Shown here: positions 22,245-30,033 of the stretch, in pieces
Layout: the number at the start of each line of letters is the position of its first letter
How positions within the stretch are numbered: the stretch's first letter is position 1
Source: Actinomadura darangshiensis
GTDB taxonomy: Bacteria > Actinomycetota > Actinomycetes > Streptosporangiales > Streptosporangiaceae
Reading direction: 5' to 3'
NCBI RefSeq assembly: GCF_004349235.1
Contig: NZ_SMKY01000048.1
Location: 1-41,976 of the forward strand
DNA length: 41,976 bases
The notes under the pieces: model-generated
Databases searched by the model: none
Told to the model about the DNA's origin: nothing
Seen by the model: the letters and a program-made list of their open reading frames with translations, nothing else
Position numbers and translations under genes: made by a program

Positions 22245-23426
22245 CTACGGCGCGGCGGGCGGGTCGGGGGCGGTGCTCGCCGCGGGAGACGGGGCCTCCG
22301 GGGCCTTCTCGCCGCCGTCGGTGTTCTTGTCGGCGCCGTCGCGTTCGCCGTGTGTCCAGCGCCCGAACCGGGACGTGCGGGTCGCGGCGACGTGCTCGCG
22401 GATCCGCTCGACGATCCGTCCGGTGGCCAGCCGGTGCGCCAGCTCGCACGCGGAGGTGATCGCGCGGGCCTCGGACGCGCCGTGCGCGATGACGACGGTT
22501 CCGTTCAGGCCGAGCAGGACGCCGCCGCCGTAGGTGTCGGGGTCGAGGCGGTCGCGGAGGTCCTGGAGGCGGCGGCGCTGCAGGAACGCGCCCATCCGCG
22601 CGGCCGGGCTGGACGTCATGGCGTCGCGGATCTCGCTGAACGCGGTGCCGATCGTCCCCTCCATCGTCTTGAGGGCGACGTTGCCGGTGAAGCCGTCCGC
22701 CACGATGACGTCGGCGCGTCCGCTCAGCAGGTCGTGGCCCTCCACGTTGCCCGTGAACGCGAGGCCGTGGCTGCCGCCCGCGAGCAGCTCGTGCGCCCGC
22801 TTGGTGAGCTTGTTGCCCTTGCCGGGCTCGGCGCCGATGTTGAGCAGCCCCACGGACGGACGGTCCAGCTCCAGCAGGATCTGCGCGTACGCGGTGCCGA
22901 GCGCGGCGAACTGGACGAGGACCTCCGGCTTGACGTCCGCGGTGGCGCCCGCGTCCAGCAGGATCGTCGGCCGCGGCCGGGTCGGCAGCGCGACGGCGAT
23001 CGCCGGCCGCAGCACCCCCTGCTGGCCCTTCAGCCGCAGCCGCGACGTCGCCACGACGCCCGCGGTGCTGCCCGCCGACACCAGCGCCGACGCCCGGCCC
23101 TGCTTGATCAGGTGGCAGGCGATCGCGATGGACGAGCGGGGCTTGCGCCAGCTCGCGAGCGCGCCCTCGCCCATGTCCAGGGCCTCGTCGGCGTGCACGA
23201 TCGGGATCTTCCCGACGTAGCCGTACATGTCCAGCTCGCGGCGGATCCGCGGTGCCTGCCCGACCAGCACCACCCGGACCCCGTGCACGCGGACGGCCTC
23301 GATCGCCCCGGCGATGATCTCCCCGGGGGCGTGGTCGCCGCCCATCGTGTCGACCGCGATCGGCAGCGGGCGGACCGCCGCGAGGCGAGGCGTCGCCGGG
23401 CGCGACGGCTCGCCGGTGCCGGTCAT
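22245..23426 (-). CDS. plsX: Phosphate acyltransferase PlsX
   Basis: PlsX makes acyl-phosphate from acyl-ACP and phosphate for the first step of phospholipid synthesis. Family signatures are PLPIAVDTMGGDHAPGEIIAGAIEA near the N-terminus, VSAGSTAGVVA, LLNIGAEPGKGN and VADGFTGNVALKTMEG. At 393 residues it is longer than usual (about 330-350) because of a C-terminal tail of about 50 residues rich in Ala, Pro, Asp and Glu that is probably disordered. The ATG at 23426 has a TGGAG site; the frame is open further upstream but the extension is not conserved-looking. PlsX is often next to rpmF and fabH; here it sits upstream of argS. Confidence 0.92.
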   Translation of the reverse strand: MTGTGEPSRPATPRLAAVRPLPIAVDTMGGDHAPGEIIAGAIEAVRVHGVRVVLVGQAPRIRRELDMYGYVGKIPIVHADEALDMGEGALASWRKPRSSIAIACHLIKQGRASALVSAGSTAGVVATSRLRLKGQQGVLRPAIAVALPTRPRPTILLDAGATADVKPEVLVQFAALGTAYAQILLELDRPSVGLLNIGAEPGKGNKLTKRAHELLAGGSHGLAFTGNVEGHDLLSGRADVIVADGFTGNVALKTMEGTIGTAFSEIRDAMTSSPAARMGAFLQRRRLQDLRDRLDPDTYGGGVLLGLNGTVVIAHGASEARAITSACELAHRLATGRIVERIREHVAATRTSRFGRWTHGERDGADKNTDGGEKAPEAPSPAASTAPDPPAAP

Positions 23427-23519
23427 GGCCGCTCCAGGAGGGTGAAGGAAAACGCGGTGCGCCGCAAGAACGCAGCTCATCGCATCGTAAGACGTTCTTT
23501 CACCTGTCTTGACGGCGGC

Positions 23520-23548
23520 GGGCCGGAGTGGCGATCGTCACCCGGCCC
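23520..23548 (-). terminator. Hairpin downstream of the envelope-protein cluster
   Basis: GGGCCGG (23520-23526) and CCGGCCC (23542-23548) pair, with a further GTG/CAC pairing inside after a single bulged base. It begins 2 bp after the stop of the last gene of the DUF998 cluster and probably separates that cluster from plsX. Confidence 0.5.
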
Positions 23549-23550
23549 GG

Positions 23551-23985
23551 TCAGCCCTCTTTCCGGACGCAGTCGGCGCCTAGGCACGACGCGTTCTGCA
23601 CGACCGGCCGGCCGTCCACGAGGATCGTGTAGTACGCCTTGTGGGTCTCCTCCTCGCCGCTGCCGAGCACCTTCACCGGCTTCTTGTCCGAGGTGGTGCC
23701 CGTGCAGGACACGCGCATCTTCTTCTTCGTCCAGCCGGGCAGGTCATCGCATTTCAGTGGCGACCCAAGGTCCACGCCGCGCTTGTGCAGCTCGGCGGCG
23801 GCGGTCACCGGCAGCGCCTTGCGCAGCGCGGCCTGCGTCTTGTACTGCAGTTCGTCGCGGCCCGACAGCAGCAGGTACGCACCGCCGCCCACCGCGATGA
23901 GCACCAGCAGCCCGGCGGCACCGAGGATCAGCGCTTTCTTGCGGCTGAGGTTGAGGTGCGGCATCTTCACGCGCGGTATCTTCAC
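23551..23985 (-). CDS. Membrane-anchored envelope protein, paralogue of the adjacent lipoprotein
   Basis: This 144-residue protein has a short basic N-terminus (NLSRKK), one membrane segment (ALILGAAGLLVLIAVGGGAYLLL) and an exported domain of about 105 residues. That domain has four Cys, with landmarks LKCDDLPGW, MRVSCTGTTSDKKPVKVLG, YYTILVDGRPVV and CLGADC. The same landmarks occur in the lipoprotein next door (VRVSCTGETTTGERVAVEG, YTVTIDGREVL, CLGLGC), so the two are duplicates with different anchors. The fold resembles the DUF4333 type, which I give as a possibility only. The start is uncertain: GTG at 23985 or ATG at 23964, neither with a strong ribosome binding site; the open frame upstream overlaps the lipoprotein gene and is rejected. 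Confidence 0.65.
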   Translation of the reverse strand: MKIPRVKMPHLNLSRKKALILGAAGLLVLIAVGGGAYLLLSGRDELQYKTQAALRKALPVTAAAELHKRGVDLGSPLKCDDLPGWTKKKMRVSCTGTTSDKKPVKVLGSGEEETHKAYYTILVDGRPVVQNASCLGADCVRKEG

Positions 23986-24074
23986 ACCCGCTACGTCACC
24001 GACGGTACGGGCCTGTATGCACTGCGTGGTGGGTTTTTCCGTTCCGTATGCGGATTCCTTGCCCTGCCGGCGGC

Positions 24075-24440
24075 TCAGCGGTTCTGGTCGTCGCAGCCCA
24101 GGCCGAGGCAGTCCTTGCGCAGCACCTCGCGCCCATCGATGGTGACGGTGTAGGACTCGCGTGGACGTTCCGTATCGGCGTCGTAGGCGATGCCCTCTAC
24201 GGCGACACGTTCGCCGGTCGTGGTCTCGCCCGTGCAGGACACGCGCACGACGGAGTCCGTTTCGCGGCCCGGAGACTCGCACATGGGACGGGCCTGCAGC
24301 TCGATGCCTTTGGCCTGCAACTCGTCCACGACCCCGTCGGTGACGGCGTTGCGGTACGCACCGTCCGAGATCCGCTGCATGACCTTGCAGCCGGACATGG
24401 TCAAGGCCAGCACGACCGCCAGCACGATGATCCGCCTCAT
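24075..24440 (-). CDS. Lipoprotein, paralogue of the adjacent membrane-anchored protein
   Basis: This 121-residue protein has a lipoprotein signal peptide (MRRIIVLAVVLALTMSGC, with the lipobox Met-Ser-Gly-Cys and Cys18 as the lipidation site). The mature domain shares the pattern VRVSCTG, VAVEG, YTVTIDGREV, CLGLGC with the gene product encoded 90 bp downstream. The ATG at 24440 overlaps the hydrolase stop by 4 bp (ATGA), which fixes the start. It is predicted to sit on the outer face of the cytoplasmic membrane; its function is unknown. Confidence 0.82.
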   Translation of the reverse strand: MRRIIVLAVVLALTMSGCKVMQRISDGAYRNAVTDGVVDELQAKGIELQARPMCESPGRETDSVVRVSCTGETTTGERVAVEGIAYDADTERPRESYTVTIDGREVLRKDCLGLGCDDQNR

Positions 24441-25300
24441 GCCGCCGCTCCCCGCTCCCGGAGCCCCGCGACCGCGTCGGCCACCACGTCGGGACGGTCG
24501 AGCGGGACCATGTGCAGGGCGTCCGGCAGCTCGATCCGCGTGCCGAGCGGGCTCATGCGGGCGAGCCACGCGTGCCCCTCGGCCCATTCGCGCCGATCGC
24601 CGGGCTTGTCCACGTCGCCCAGTGCGGTCACGACGGCCAGCGGGACGGGCGGGAACGGCCGTCGCTCGCGGAGCCGCGCCAGGTCGACGGCCATCTCCCG
24701 GTACGCCAGCTCCTCCGCGATGACCGTGCCGATCACCGTCCCGCGCCCGTACACCGACCGGACGACGTCGCCGGGGACGGCCTCGTCGCGGCGGCTCGTG
24801 TGCTTCAGGACCAGCCGGCGGCCGAACGGCCCGGCGGCCTTCGCCAGCCGCGTCGCGCCGAGGACCGCGCCCGCCGCCCCGGCCAGCGGGGTCAGCGCGG
24901 CGGCGAGCCGCACCGCGACGTGCGGGTCGCGCTCGTAGCTCGGGTCGACCAGCACCACGCCCGCGACGAGCCCGGGACGAGTCCTGGCCAGCGCCTCGGC
25001 GTGGAACGCGGCCATCGAGTGCGCGAGGACGGTCACCGGCCGGCCGGCCCGCTCCGCCAGCGTCGCCATGATCGCGGTGTCGCGGCGCAGCGTCGGCGGC
25101 GCGGCCGCGGCGGGGCTGAGCCCGAGGCCGGGACGGTCGAAGACGATCACCCGGTACTCGTCCCGCAGCAGCGCGATGGACGGGGCCCAGTCGAACCAGG
25201 CGCCGCCGAGCCCGGAGGACAGCAGCAGCGGCGGCGCGTCCGCCGGCCCCGACTCGACCACGTGCACCTGCTCGCGCCCTATGTTGATGATCGCGCTCAC
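24437..25300 (-). CDS. Alpha/beta-fold hydrolase
   Basis: This 287-residue protein has the alpha/beta hydrolase order: oxyanion region LLLSSGLGGAWFDW, VIVFDRPGLGLS, a nucleophile elbow with Ser in VLAHSMAAFHAEALA (about residue 95), and the catalytic His in LPDALHMVPLDRPDVV near the C-terminus. An acid residue in VTALGDVDKPG may complete the triad. The elbow reads H-S-M-A instead of G-x-S-x-G, which is tolerated in this family. The GTG start overlaps the DUF998 stop by 4 bp (GTGA) and the stop overlaps the lipoprotein start, so all three are coupled. The substrate is unknown; there is no signal peptide. Confidence 0.88.
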   Translation of the reverse strand: MSAIINIGREQVHVVESGPADAPPLLLSSGLGGAWFDWAPSIALLRDEYRVIVFDRPGLGLSPAAAAPPTLRRDTAIMATLAERAGRPVTVLAHSMAAFHAEALARTRPGLVAGVVLVDPSYERDPHVAVRLAAALTPLAGAAGAVLGATRLAKAAGPFGRRLVLKHTSRRDEAVPGDVVRSVYGRGTVIGTVIAEELAYREMAVDLARLRERRPFPPVPLAVVTALGDVDKPGDRREWAEGHAWLARMSPLGTRIELPDALHMVPLDRPDVVADAVAGLRERGAAA

Positions 25301-26022
25301 AGGGACGCCCTCTCCGGCGCCGCGGACGCCTTCCGCGCGGCCTGTGCCGCCTTCCGGTGGTCGGAGTACAGGGCCCAGGCGATGGTCAGCAGCCCCAGGC
25401 ACAGCACGCTGATCTGCACCCGCTGGACGACCCCGAGCCACTGCCCCATGTACATCGCGACGAGCGTGCCCAGCGCGAACACCGACTCGGCGAGCGCGAG
25501 CCGCCAGCCCCAGCGGGCGAGGGCCGGCCACCAGCCGTACCGGCGCGCGGCGAGCGACAGGAGCAGCAGCGCGGCCACCCCGCAGACGATCACGGCGGAG
25601 CTGGTCACCGAGTGGAACTCGTGGGAGAACGACACGTGCTCGGATCGCTCCCGCAGCGCGCACCAGGTCTCCAGGCTGGGCGCGCAGTCGAGGGGGAAGG
25701 ACGCGTCGCCGATGGCGCACACGCCGAACAGGGCGAGGAACGCCCAGCCGGCGGTGGCGAGCGGCTTGCGGGTGAGCCTGCGCAGCGTCGCGACCGCCAC
25801 CAGGATCGACAGCACGCCGGTGATGAAGTCGCCCGCGCTGTAGACGAGGTGGAACGGCTGGTCGGCGGCTGAGAGCTCGCTCACATAGCCGTTGAAGAAG
25901 TCCAGCTTGGGGCTGAGCAGGTTCTCCAAGAAAAAAGTTGCGTAACTTGCCGTTGCCACTGAAGCCAGGACGATCACGTATGGGGGAGCTGTGCCCGGCC
26001 CGTCCCGCTCGTCAGAGTCCAT
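25297..26022 (-). CDS. DUF998 membrane protein
   Basis: This 241-residue protein has about six membrane segments and the DUF998 signatures DFFNGYVSELSAADQPFHLVYSAGD and ALFGVCAIGDASFPLDCAPSLETWC, followed by SHEFHSVTSSAVIV. Conserved Asp, Cys and His residues lie near the membrane surface. The biochemical role of DUF998 is not known to me. It is the first gene of a four-gene minus-strand cluster: DUF998, hydrolase, lipoprotein, membrane-anchored paralogue. The ribosome binding site is a G-rich GAGGGGGG. Confidence 0.85.
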   Translation of the reverse strand: MDSDERDGPGTAPPYVIVLASVATASYATFFLENLLSPKLDFFNGYVSELSAADQPFHLVYSAGDFITGVLSILVAVATLRRLTRKPLATAGWAFLALFGVCAIGDASFPLDCAPSLETWCALRERSEHVSFSHEFHSVTSSAVIVCGVAALLLLSLAARRYGWWPALARWGWRLALAESVFALGTLVAMYMGQWLGVVQRVQISVLCLGLLTIAWALYSDHRKAAQAARKASAAPERASL

Positions 26023-26397
26023 CCGGCCCCCCTCTCGTCCGCACGCCGTGTGCGCCGATCGGTCCTGCCCGCCCCGGCCAGTATTTCCGAAGATCCCGTC
26101 AGTGTGTGACCTGGGGCGGCGTTAGACGAGTATGCGCTGGCCGAAGCCTTGCCGCAGGGTGATGGAGAAGTTGACGTCCCGTAGTCGTTGTCTGAACGCC
26201 GGGACGTCCACGATGATGACGGAGCGATTTGCCGGAATCGTCGTTGACCTGCCTTTGTCTCCGCGTGGTAGGGGGTATCAATTCGGCATGAACCCGTCCT
26301 AAAGGGTTGAATGGGGGTGTCCCGAGCAGTTCGGATCACGGTCCGTGACGACGCGCCGGGGGTGCGCTTCCCCGCTGACAGCAAGGAGAACCAACAC
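26023..26397. other. 375-bp divergent intergenic region with an inverted repeat
   Basis: This region drives the DUF998 cluster (minus) and the radical SAM gene (plus). It holds a 9-bp inverted repeat, GACGTCCCG at 26173-26181 and CGGGACGTC at 26200-26208, with an 18-nt loop. A small AACCC/GGGTT hairpin follows near 26291-26308. A TTGACC lies at 26244-26249 but no good -10 follows. On the minus strand a 51-codon open stretch ends with TAA near 26123 without an ATG start; it might be a gene remnant, but I cannot identify it. No tRNA or known riboswitch was recognised. Confidence 0.45.
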
Positions 26398-27714
26398 GTG
26401 ACACTGGTGAACGACGCGGCTCCCGCAGTGCGATCCACCGGTCGCAAGTTCCGCGCCTTCACGGCGAAGCACCTGGACGAGCTGACCGCTCGCGCGGGGC
26501 TCTCGCCCGCGCAGCGGCTCGCGACCCGGGCGGTGGCCACGGTCCTGCCGTTCCGGACCAACGCCTACGTCATCGAGGAGCTCATCGACTGGTCGGCGGC
26601 GCCCGACGATCCGATCTACCGGCTGGTGTTCCCCCAAGAGGACATGCTCCCCGCCAAGGACGTCGCGCACCTGGCCGACCTGCTGAGCAGAGAGGCCCCC
26701 AAGGCCGAGGTCGAGGCCGCCGCCCACGACGTGCGGATGAAGCTGAACCCGCACCCGGCCGGGCAGATGGAGCTGAACATCCCCAGCTTCGGGGACGGCA
26801 AGATCCCCGGCATGCAGCACAAGTACGACGAGACCGTCCTGTACTTCCCCAAACAGGGCCAGACCTGCCACGCGTACTGCACGTACTGCTTCCGCTGGGC
26901 CCAGTTCGTCGGCGAGGCCGACCTGAAGATGGCCGGCGACGAGCCCGCCGCGCTGCGCGACTACCTGCTCGCCCACCCCGAGGTGACCAGCGTCCTGTTC
27001 ACCGGCGGCGACGCCATGATCATGGGCGAGCCGGTGCTGCGCCGCTACGTCGAGCCGCTGCTGGACCTGGACCAGCTCGAATCCATCCGGATCGGGACGA
27101 AATCGCTGGCCTACTGGCCGCAGAAGTTCGTCACCGACCCGGACGCCGACGACATGCTGCGGCTGTTCGAGCAGGTCGTCGAGTCGGGCAAGAACCTCGC
27201 GTTCATGGCGCACTTCACCCACCCGCGCGAGCTCGAACCCCTCATGGTCAGCGAGGCGTGCCGGCGCATCCGCGACACCGGCGCGATCATCCGCACCCAG
27301 GCCCCCCTCATCCGGACGATCAACGACGACGCCCCGACCTGGGAGACCATGTGGCGCGCCCAGACCCGGATGGGCCTGATCCCCTACTACATGTTCGTCG
27401 AGCGCGATACGGGCCCGCAGGATTACTTCGCCGTGCCCCTCGCCCACGCCTACGACATCTTCCGGGACGCCTACAAGAACGTCTCCGGCCTGTCCCGGAC
27501 GGTGCGCGGCCCGTCGATGTCGGCGACCCCCGGGAAGGTCTGCGTGGACGGCGTCCTCGACCTGATGGGCGAGAAGGTGTTCGCGCTGCACTTCATCCAG
27601 TGCCGCGACGCCGACCTGGTCGGCAAGCCCTTCTTCGCCCAGTACGACCCCGAAGCGGTCTGGCTGGACGACCTGAAGCCGGCCTTCGCCGACCGCTTCC
27701 CCTGGCAGAAGTAG
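26398..27714 (+). CDS. Radical SAM protein of the lysine 2,3-aminomutase (KamA) family, substrate unknown
   Basis: This 438-residue protein has the radical SAM cluster motif CHAYCTYC (C157, C161, C164), the SAM-binding FTGGDAMIM near residue 201 and QAPLIRTINDD near 301-311, which matches the KamA-family QTVLLRGVNDD segment. A lysine in SATPGK (about K380) lies where the PLP lysine of lysine 2,3-aminomutase is found. The surrounding motif is changed, however: the usual DAPGGGGK, whose Asp contacts the lysine substrate, reads SATPGK. A different amino acid or a protein-bound substrate is therefore likely. The GTG start has an AAGGAG site. The frame is open upstream to 26311, but the ribosome binding site decides for 26398. 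Confidence 0.88.
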   Translation: MTLVNDAAPAVRSTGRKFRAFTAKHLDELTARAGLSPAQRLATRAVATVLPFRTNAYVIEELIDWSAAPDDPIYRLVFPQEDMLPAKDVAHLADLLSREAPKAEVEAAAHDVRMKLNPHPAGQMELNIPSFGDGKIPGMQHKYDETVLYFPKQGQTCHAYCTYCFRWAQFVGEADLKMAGDEPAALRDYLLAHPEVTSVLFTGGDAMIMGEPVLRRYVEPLLDLDQLESIRIGTKSLAYWPQKFVTDPDADDMLRLFEQVVESGKNLAFMAHFTHPRELEPLMVSEACRRIRDTGAIIRTQAPLIRTINDDAPTWETMWRAQTRMGLIPYYMFVERDTGPQDYFAVPLAHAYDIFRDAYKNVSGLSRTVRGPSMSATPGKVCVDGVLDLMGEKVFALHFIQCRDADLVGKPFFAQYDPEAVWLDDLKPAFADRFPWQK

Positions 27715-27724
27715 CCCGCCCGTC

Positions 27725-27762
27725 TGTGGCGTGTTGCCCTCACGGCGGGGCAACACGCCACA
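27725..27762. terminator. Bidirectional terminator hairpin
   Basis: A perfect 15-bp stem (27725-27739 with 27748-27762) and 8-nt loop fill the gap between the radical SAM gene (plus) and the MFS gene (minus), whose stop codon is only 4 bp away. It probably ends both transcripts. Confidence 0.8.
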
Positions 27763-27766
27763 CCCG

Positions 27767-28987
27767 TCAGCGCAGGTGGCGTGCCAGGGCCAGGGAGGCG
27801 GCCAGGGCGGCGGCGCCGCACAGGGCGATGACGTGGGCGGGGGAGAGCGACTCGCCGAGGGCGCCCGCGGCGGCGATGCCGGCGGCCTGGCCCGTCATGA
27901 GGCCGCTGCCGTACAGGCCGATCGCCTGCCCGCGGATCTCCTCGGGCACCGCGTCCACCAGGCGGCGCTGGACGGCCAGCTCGTAGCCGAGCCCGGACGT
28001 CCCCGCCGCCATCAGCGCGCACGCCACCGGCAGGCCCGGCTCGAAGGCGAACAGCAGGAGCGGAGCGCCGGTCAGCGCCGCGAGCGGCAGGGTGAGGCGT
28101 TCCCGCAGGCCGGGACGTATCCACCGGCCCACCACGAGGTTCCCCGCGAACATCCCGGCCGCCGCGGCGGACAGCAGCAGCCCCGCCGCGTCCGGATCGC
28201 CCAGCCGGCCCGCGTACGGGACCGCGAGCCCCTCCGACCCGACCGACAGGGAGATCGGCAGCCACCCGGCCAGGAGCAGCCCCCGCGTGCCGCGGGCCCT
28301 CAGCAGGCGCCCGTTGGTCCGCCACGTCTCGGCCGCCATGCCCGTGGACGCCGGACGGGCCGCGGCCGGGACGTCCGGCAGCCGGAACCGCGCCAGGGCC
28401 GTGGCCAGCGCCGCACTGGCGGTCGCGAGCCAGAGCGTCCCGGACGGGGTGAGCACCGACAGCAGCAGCCCGCCCGCGGCCTGCCCCGCGATCTGCGCGC
28501 CCGCGCTGGTCATCGTGAACAGCGACCGGCCGAGGACGTAGCCGTCCCCCGGGAGCAGGGCGGGGAGGCGGGCCTGGACGGTCGCGCCGCCGACCGGCGC
28601 GAACAGCCCCGCCACCACGAGCAGCGCCATCACCAGCGGCAGCGGCAGGCCGCCCAGCGCGAGGACCGCCGTGACCGCGAGGCGCAGCAGGTGGTAGCCG
28701 GTGAGGAGCCGCCTCGCCGGGACGCGGTCGGCGAGGGAGAGCAGCAGCGCGCCGCCGACCACGTACGGGAGCATCCCGGCGGCGAAGACGAGGGCCGCCG
28801 CGACGGGCGAGCCCGTCCGCTCGAACGCCTGGACCGACAGCGCGATCGTGCGGATCGAGTCGCCGCCGACCTGGAGGGTCTGCAGCGAGAACAGCGTCCG
28901 GAACTCCTGGACGCCGAACACGTCGCGGTACCGGGCGGAGGTCGTCGGGGGTGCGGTCATGACGGCGACTCTGCGGCCGGAGGCCAC
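27767..28987 (-). CDS. MFS transporter
   Basis: This 406-residue protein has about 11-12 hydrophobic segments in two halves separated by a polar loop near residues 205-230, the major facilitator layout. The conserved loop after segment 2 reads SLADRVPARRLL. It is most like the enterobactin/macrolide-type exporters of actinomycetes (FGVQEFRTLFSLQTLQVGGDSIRTIALSVQAFERTGS at the start). The GTG at 28987 is chosen because a -10-like CATTAT ends 7 bp upstream, suiting a leaderless transcript; the ATG at 28960 is the alternative and has no ribosome binding site. The divergent DUF5937/ArsR gene starts 32 bp away and very likely regulates it. Confidence 0.87.
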   Translation of the reverse strand: MASGRRVAVMTAPPTTSARYRDVFGVQEFRTLFSLQTLQVGGDSIRTIALSVQAFERTGSPVAAALVFAAGMLPYVVGGALLLSLADRVPARRLLTGYHLLRLAVTAVLALGGLPLPLVMALLVVAGLFAPVGGATVQARLPALLPGDGYVLGRSLFTMTSAGAQIAGQAAGGLLLSVLTPSGTLWLATASAALATALARFRLPDVPAAARPASTGMAAETWRTNGRLLRARGTRGLLLAGWLPISLSVGSEGLAVPYAGRLGDPDAAGLLLSAAAAGMFAGNLVVGRWIRPGLRERLTLPLAALTGAPLLLFAFEPGLPVACALMAAGTSGLGYELAVQRRLVDAVPEEIRGQAIGLYGSGLMTGQAAGIAAAGALGESLSPAHVIALCGAAALAASLALARHLR

Positions 28988-28997
28988 GGCCCGGATA

Positions 28998-29021
28998 ATG
29001 TTTCGGGGAGGAGCGAAACAT
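28998..29021. promoter_or_regulatory. Palindromic operator in the MFS/ArsR divergent promoter
   Basis: ATGTTTCG (28998-29005) and CGAAACAT (29014-29021) are exact reverse complements separated by 8 bp, which is the GGGAGGAG ribosome binding site of the ArsR-type gene. The left arm overlaps the putative -10 of the MFS gene and the right arm runs into the ATG of the regulator gene. One bound dimer could therefore repress both genes. Confidence 0.65.
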
Positions 29022-29994
29022 GTACCGCATCGAGGTGGGGCCGGGGGACCTCGCGGCCAGCCGGTTCGGGATCGCGCCCCTGATCGAGGTGCAGAGCGCG
29101 CTCGGCCTGCTCGCCGGCCGGGTGCCGATCGGCCTGATGGGCCCGTGGGTGGAGCGGGCCCGGCCCGCCTACCGGCGGGTGGCCGGAGACCCGGCGATCA
29201 GGGCGCTGGCCTTCCTGCGCCGGCAGCACGGGTACATGGCCGACTTCGTCGTCCCGCCGCCCGCCCGGCCGAACCTCACGATCGCCGAGCAGCTGGCGAC
29301 CGTGCGGGCGACGCCGCTCGGCCAGGCGCGCCGGGAGATCGCCCGCAACCTGGCGGGCCTGCCGGAGCCGGATGCCGTCGTCCGGGACGTCCTGGAGGCC
29401 CCTGACGTCGCCGAACGGCTCGCGACCGGGCTGGAGACCGCCTGGCTGGCCCTCCTGGAGCCGGACTGGCCGGTGCTGCGGTCGATCCTGGAGCGCGACA
29501 TCGTCCACCGGGCCGGGCGGCTGGCCGCCTACGGCTGGGCGGAGGCGCTGGACGGCCTGTCCCGGCAGGTCCGCTGGCGGGACGGCGTCATCGAGGCCGA
29601 CATCCGGGCCGACGCCACCTTCCGGCTCGGCGGCGGCGGGCTGATGTTCGTGCCCGTGGTCTTCTCCGAGCTCGGCGCCGCGCTCGAACAGGACTGGCCG
29701 TACACGCTCATGTACCGGGCCAGGGGAGTGGCGGCGCTCTGGGAGACCCGTCCGCCGCACGACTCCGGCGCCCTCGCGAAGCTGGTCGGCCATACTCGCG
29801 CCGACCTGCTCCGCCTCCTCGCCGAACCGGCTTCGACCACCTCGCTGAGCGCGCGGCTGCGGATGAGCGTCGGCGGGGTCGGCGACCATCTCGCCGTGCT
29901 GCGCGCGTCCGGGCTCGTCACGCGGGAGCGCAGCGGCCGGTCCGTCCTGTACCGGCGGACGGCCGTCGGGGACGTCCTCGCCGGCGACGCCTGA
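29020..29994 (+). CDS. ArsR-type regulator with DUF5937 N-terminal domain
   Basis: This 324-residue protein has a long N-terminal DUF5937-like domain (MYRIEVGPGDLAASRFGIAPLIEVQSAL to about residue 235) and a C-terminal winged helix of the ArsR type (LVGHTRADLLRLLAEPASTTSLSARLRMSVGGVGDHLAVLRASGLVTRERSGRSVLYRRT). No metal-binding Cys pair is seen, so a metal sensor role is unlikely. Proteins of this design are often divergent from MFS or other transporters, as here. GGGGAGGAG before the ATG is the ribosome binding site and lies within the palindrome described separately. Confidence 0.88.
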   Translation: MYRIEVGPGDLAASRFGIAPLIEVQSALGLLAGRVPIGLMGPWVERARPAYRRVAGDPAIRALAFLRRQHGYMADFVVPPPARPNLTIAEQLATVRATPLGQARREIARNLAGLPEPDAVVRDVLEAPDVAERLATGLETAWLALLEPDWPVLRSILERDIVHRAGRLAAYGWAEALDGLSRQVRWRDGVIEADIRADATFRLGGGGLMFVPVVFSELGAALEQDWPYTLMYRARGVAALWETRPPHDSGALAKLVGHTRADLLRLLAEPASTTSLSARLRMSVGGVGDHLAVLRASGLVTRERSGRSVLYRRTAVGDVLAGDA

Positions 29995-30021
29995 GGCCGC
30001 CCCGGTTCGCGGGACGGCCTC
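29993..30021. terminator. Terminator hairpin, first copy of a repeated stem
   Basis: GAGGCCGCCCCG (29993-30004) pairs with CGGGACGGCCTC (30010-30021) with one internal C/A mismatch and a 5-nt loop. It overlaps the stop of the ArsR-type gene and faces the stop of the convergent membrane protein. Both 12-nt arms recur exactly at 31318-31349. Confidence 0.75.
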
Positions 30022-30033
30022 GGCGCGGACGGC

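Noticed and set aside
20312..22459. 715-codon plus-strand open frame opposite argS
   Set aside because: Shadow frame; argS on the other strand is complete with all motifs.
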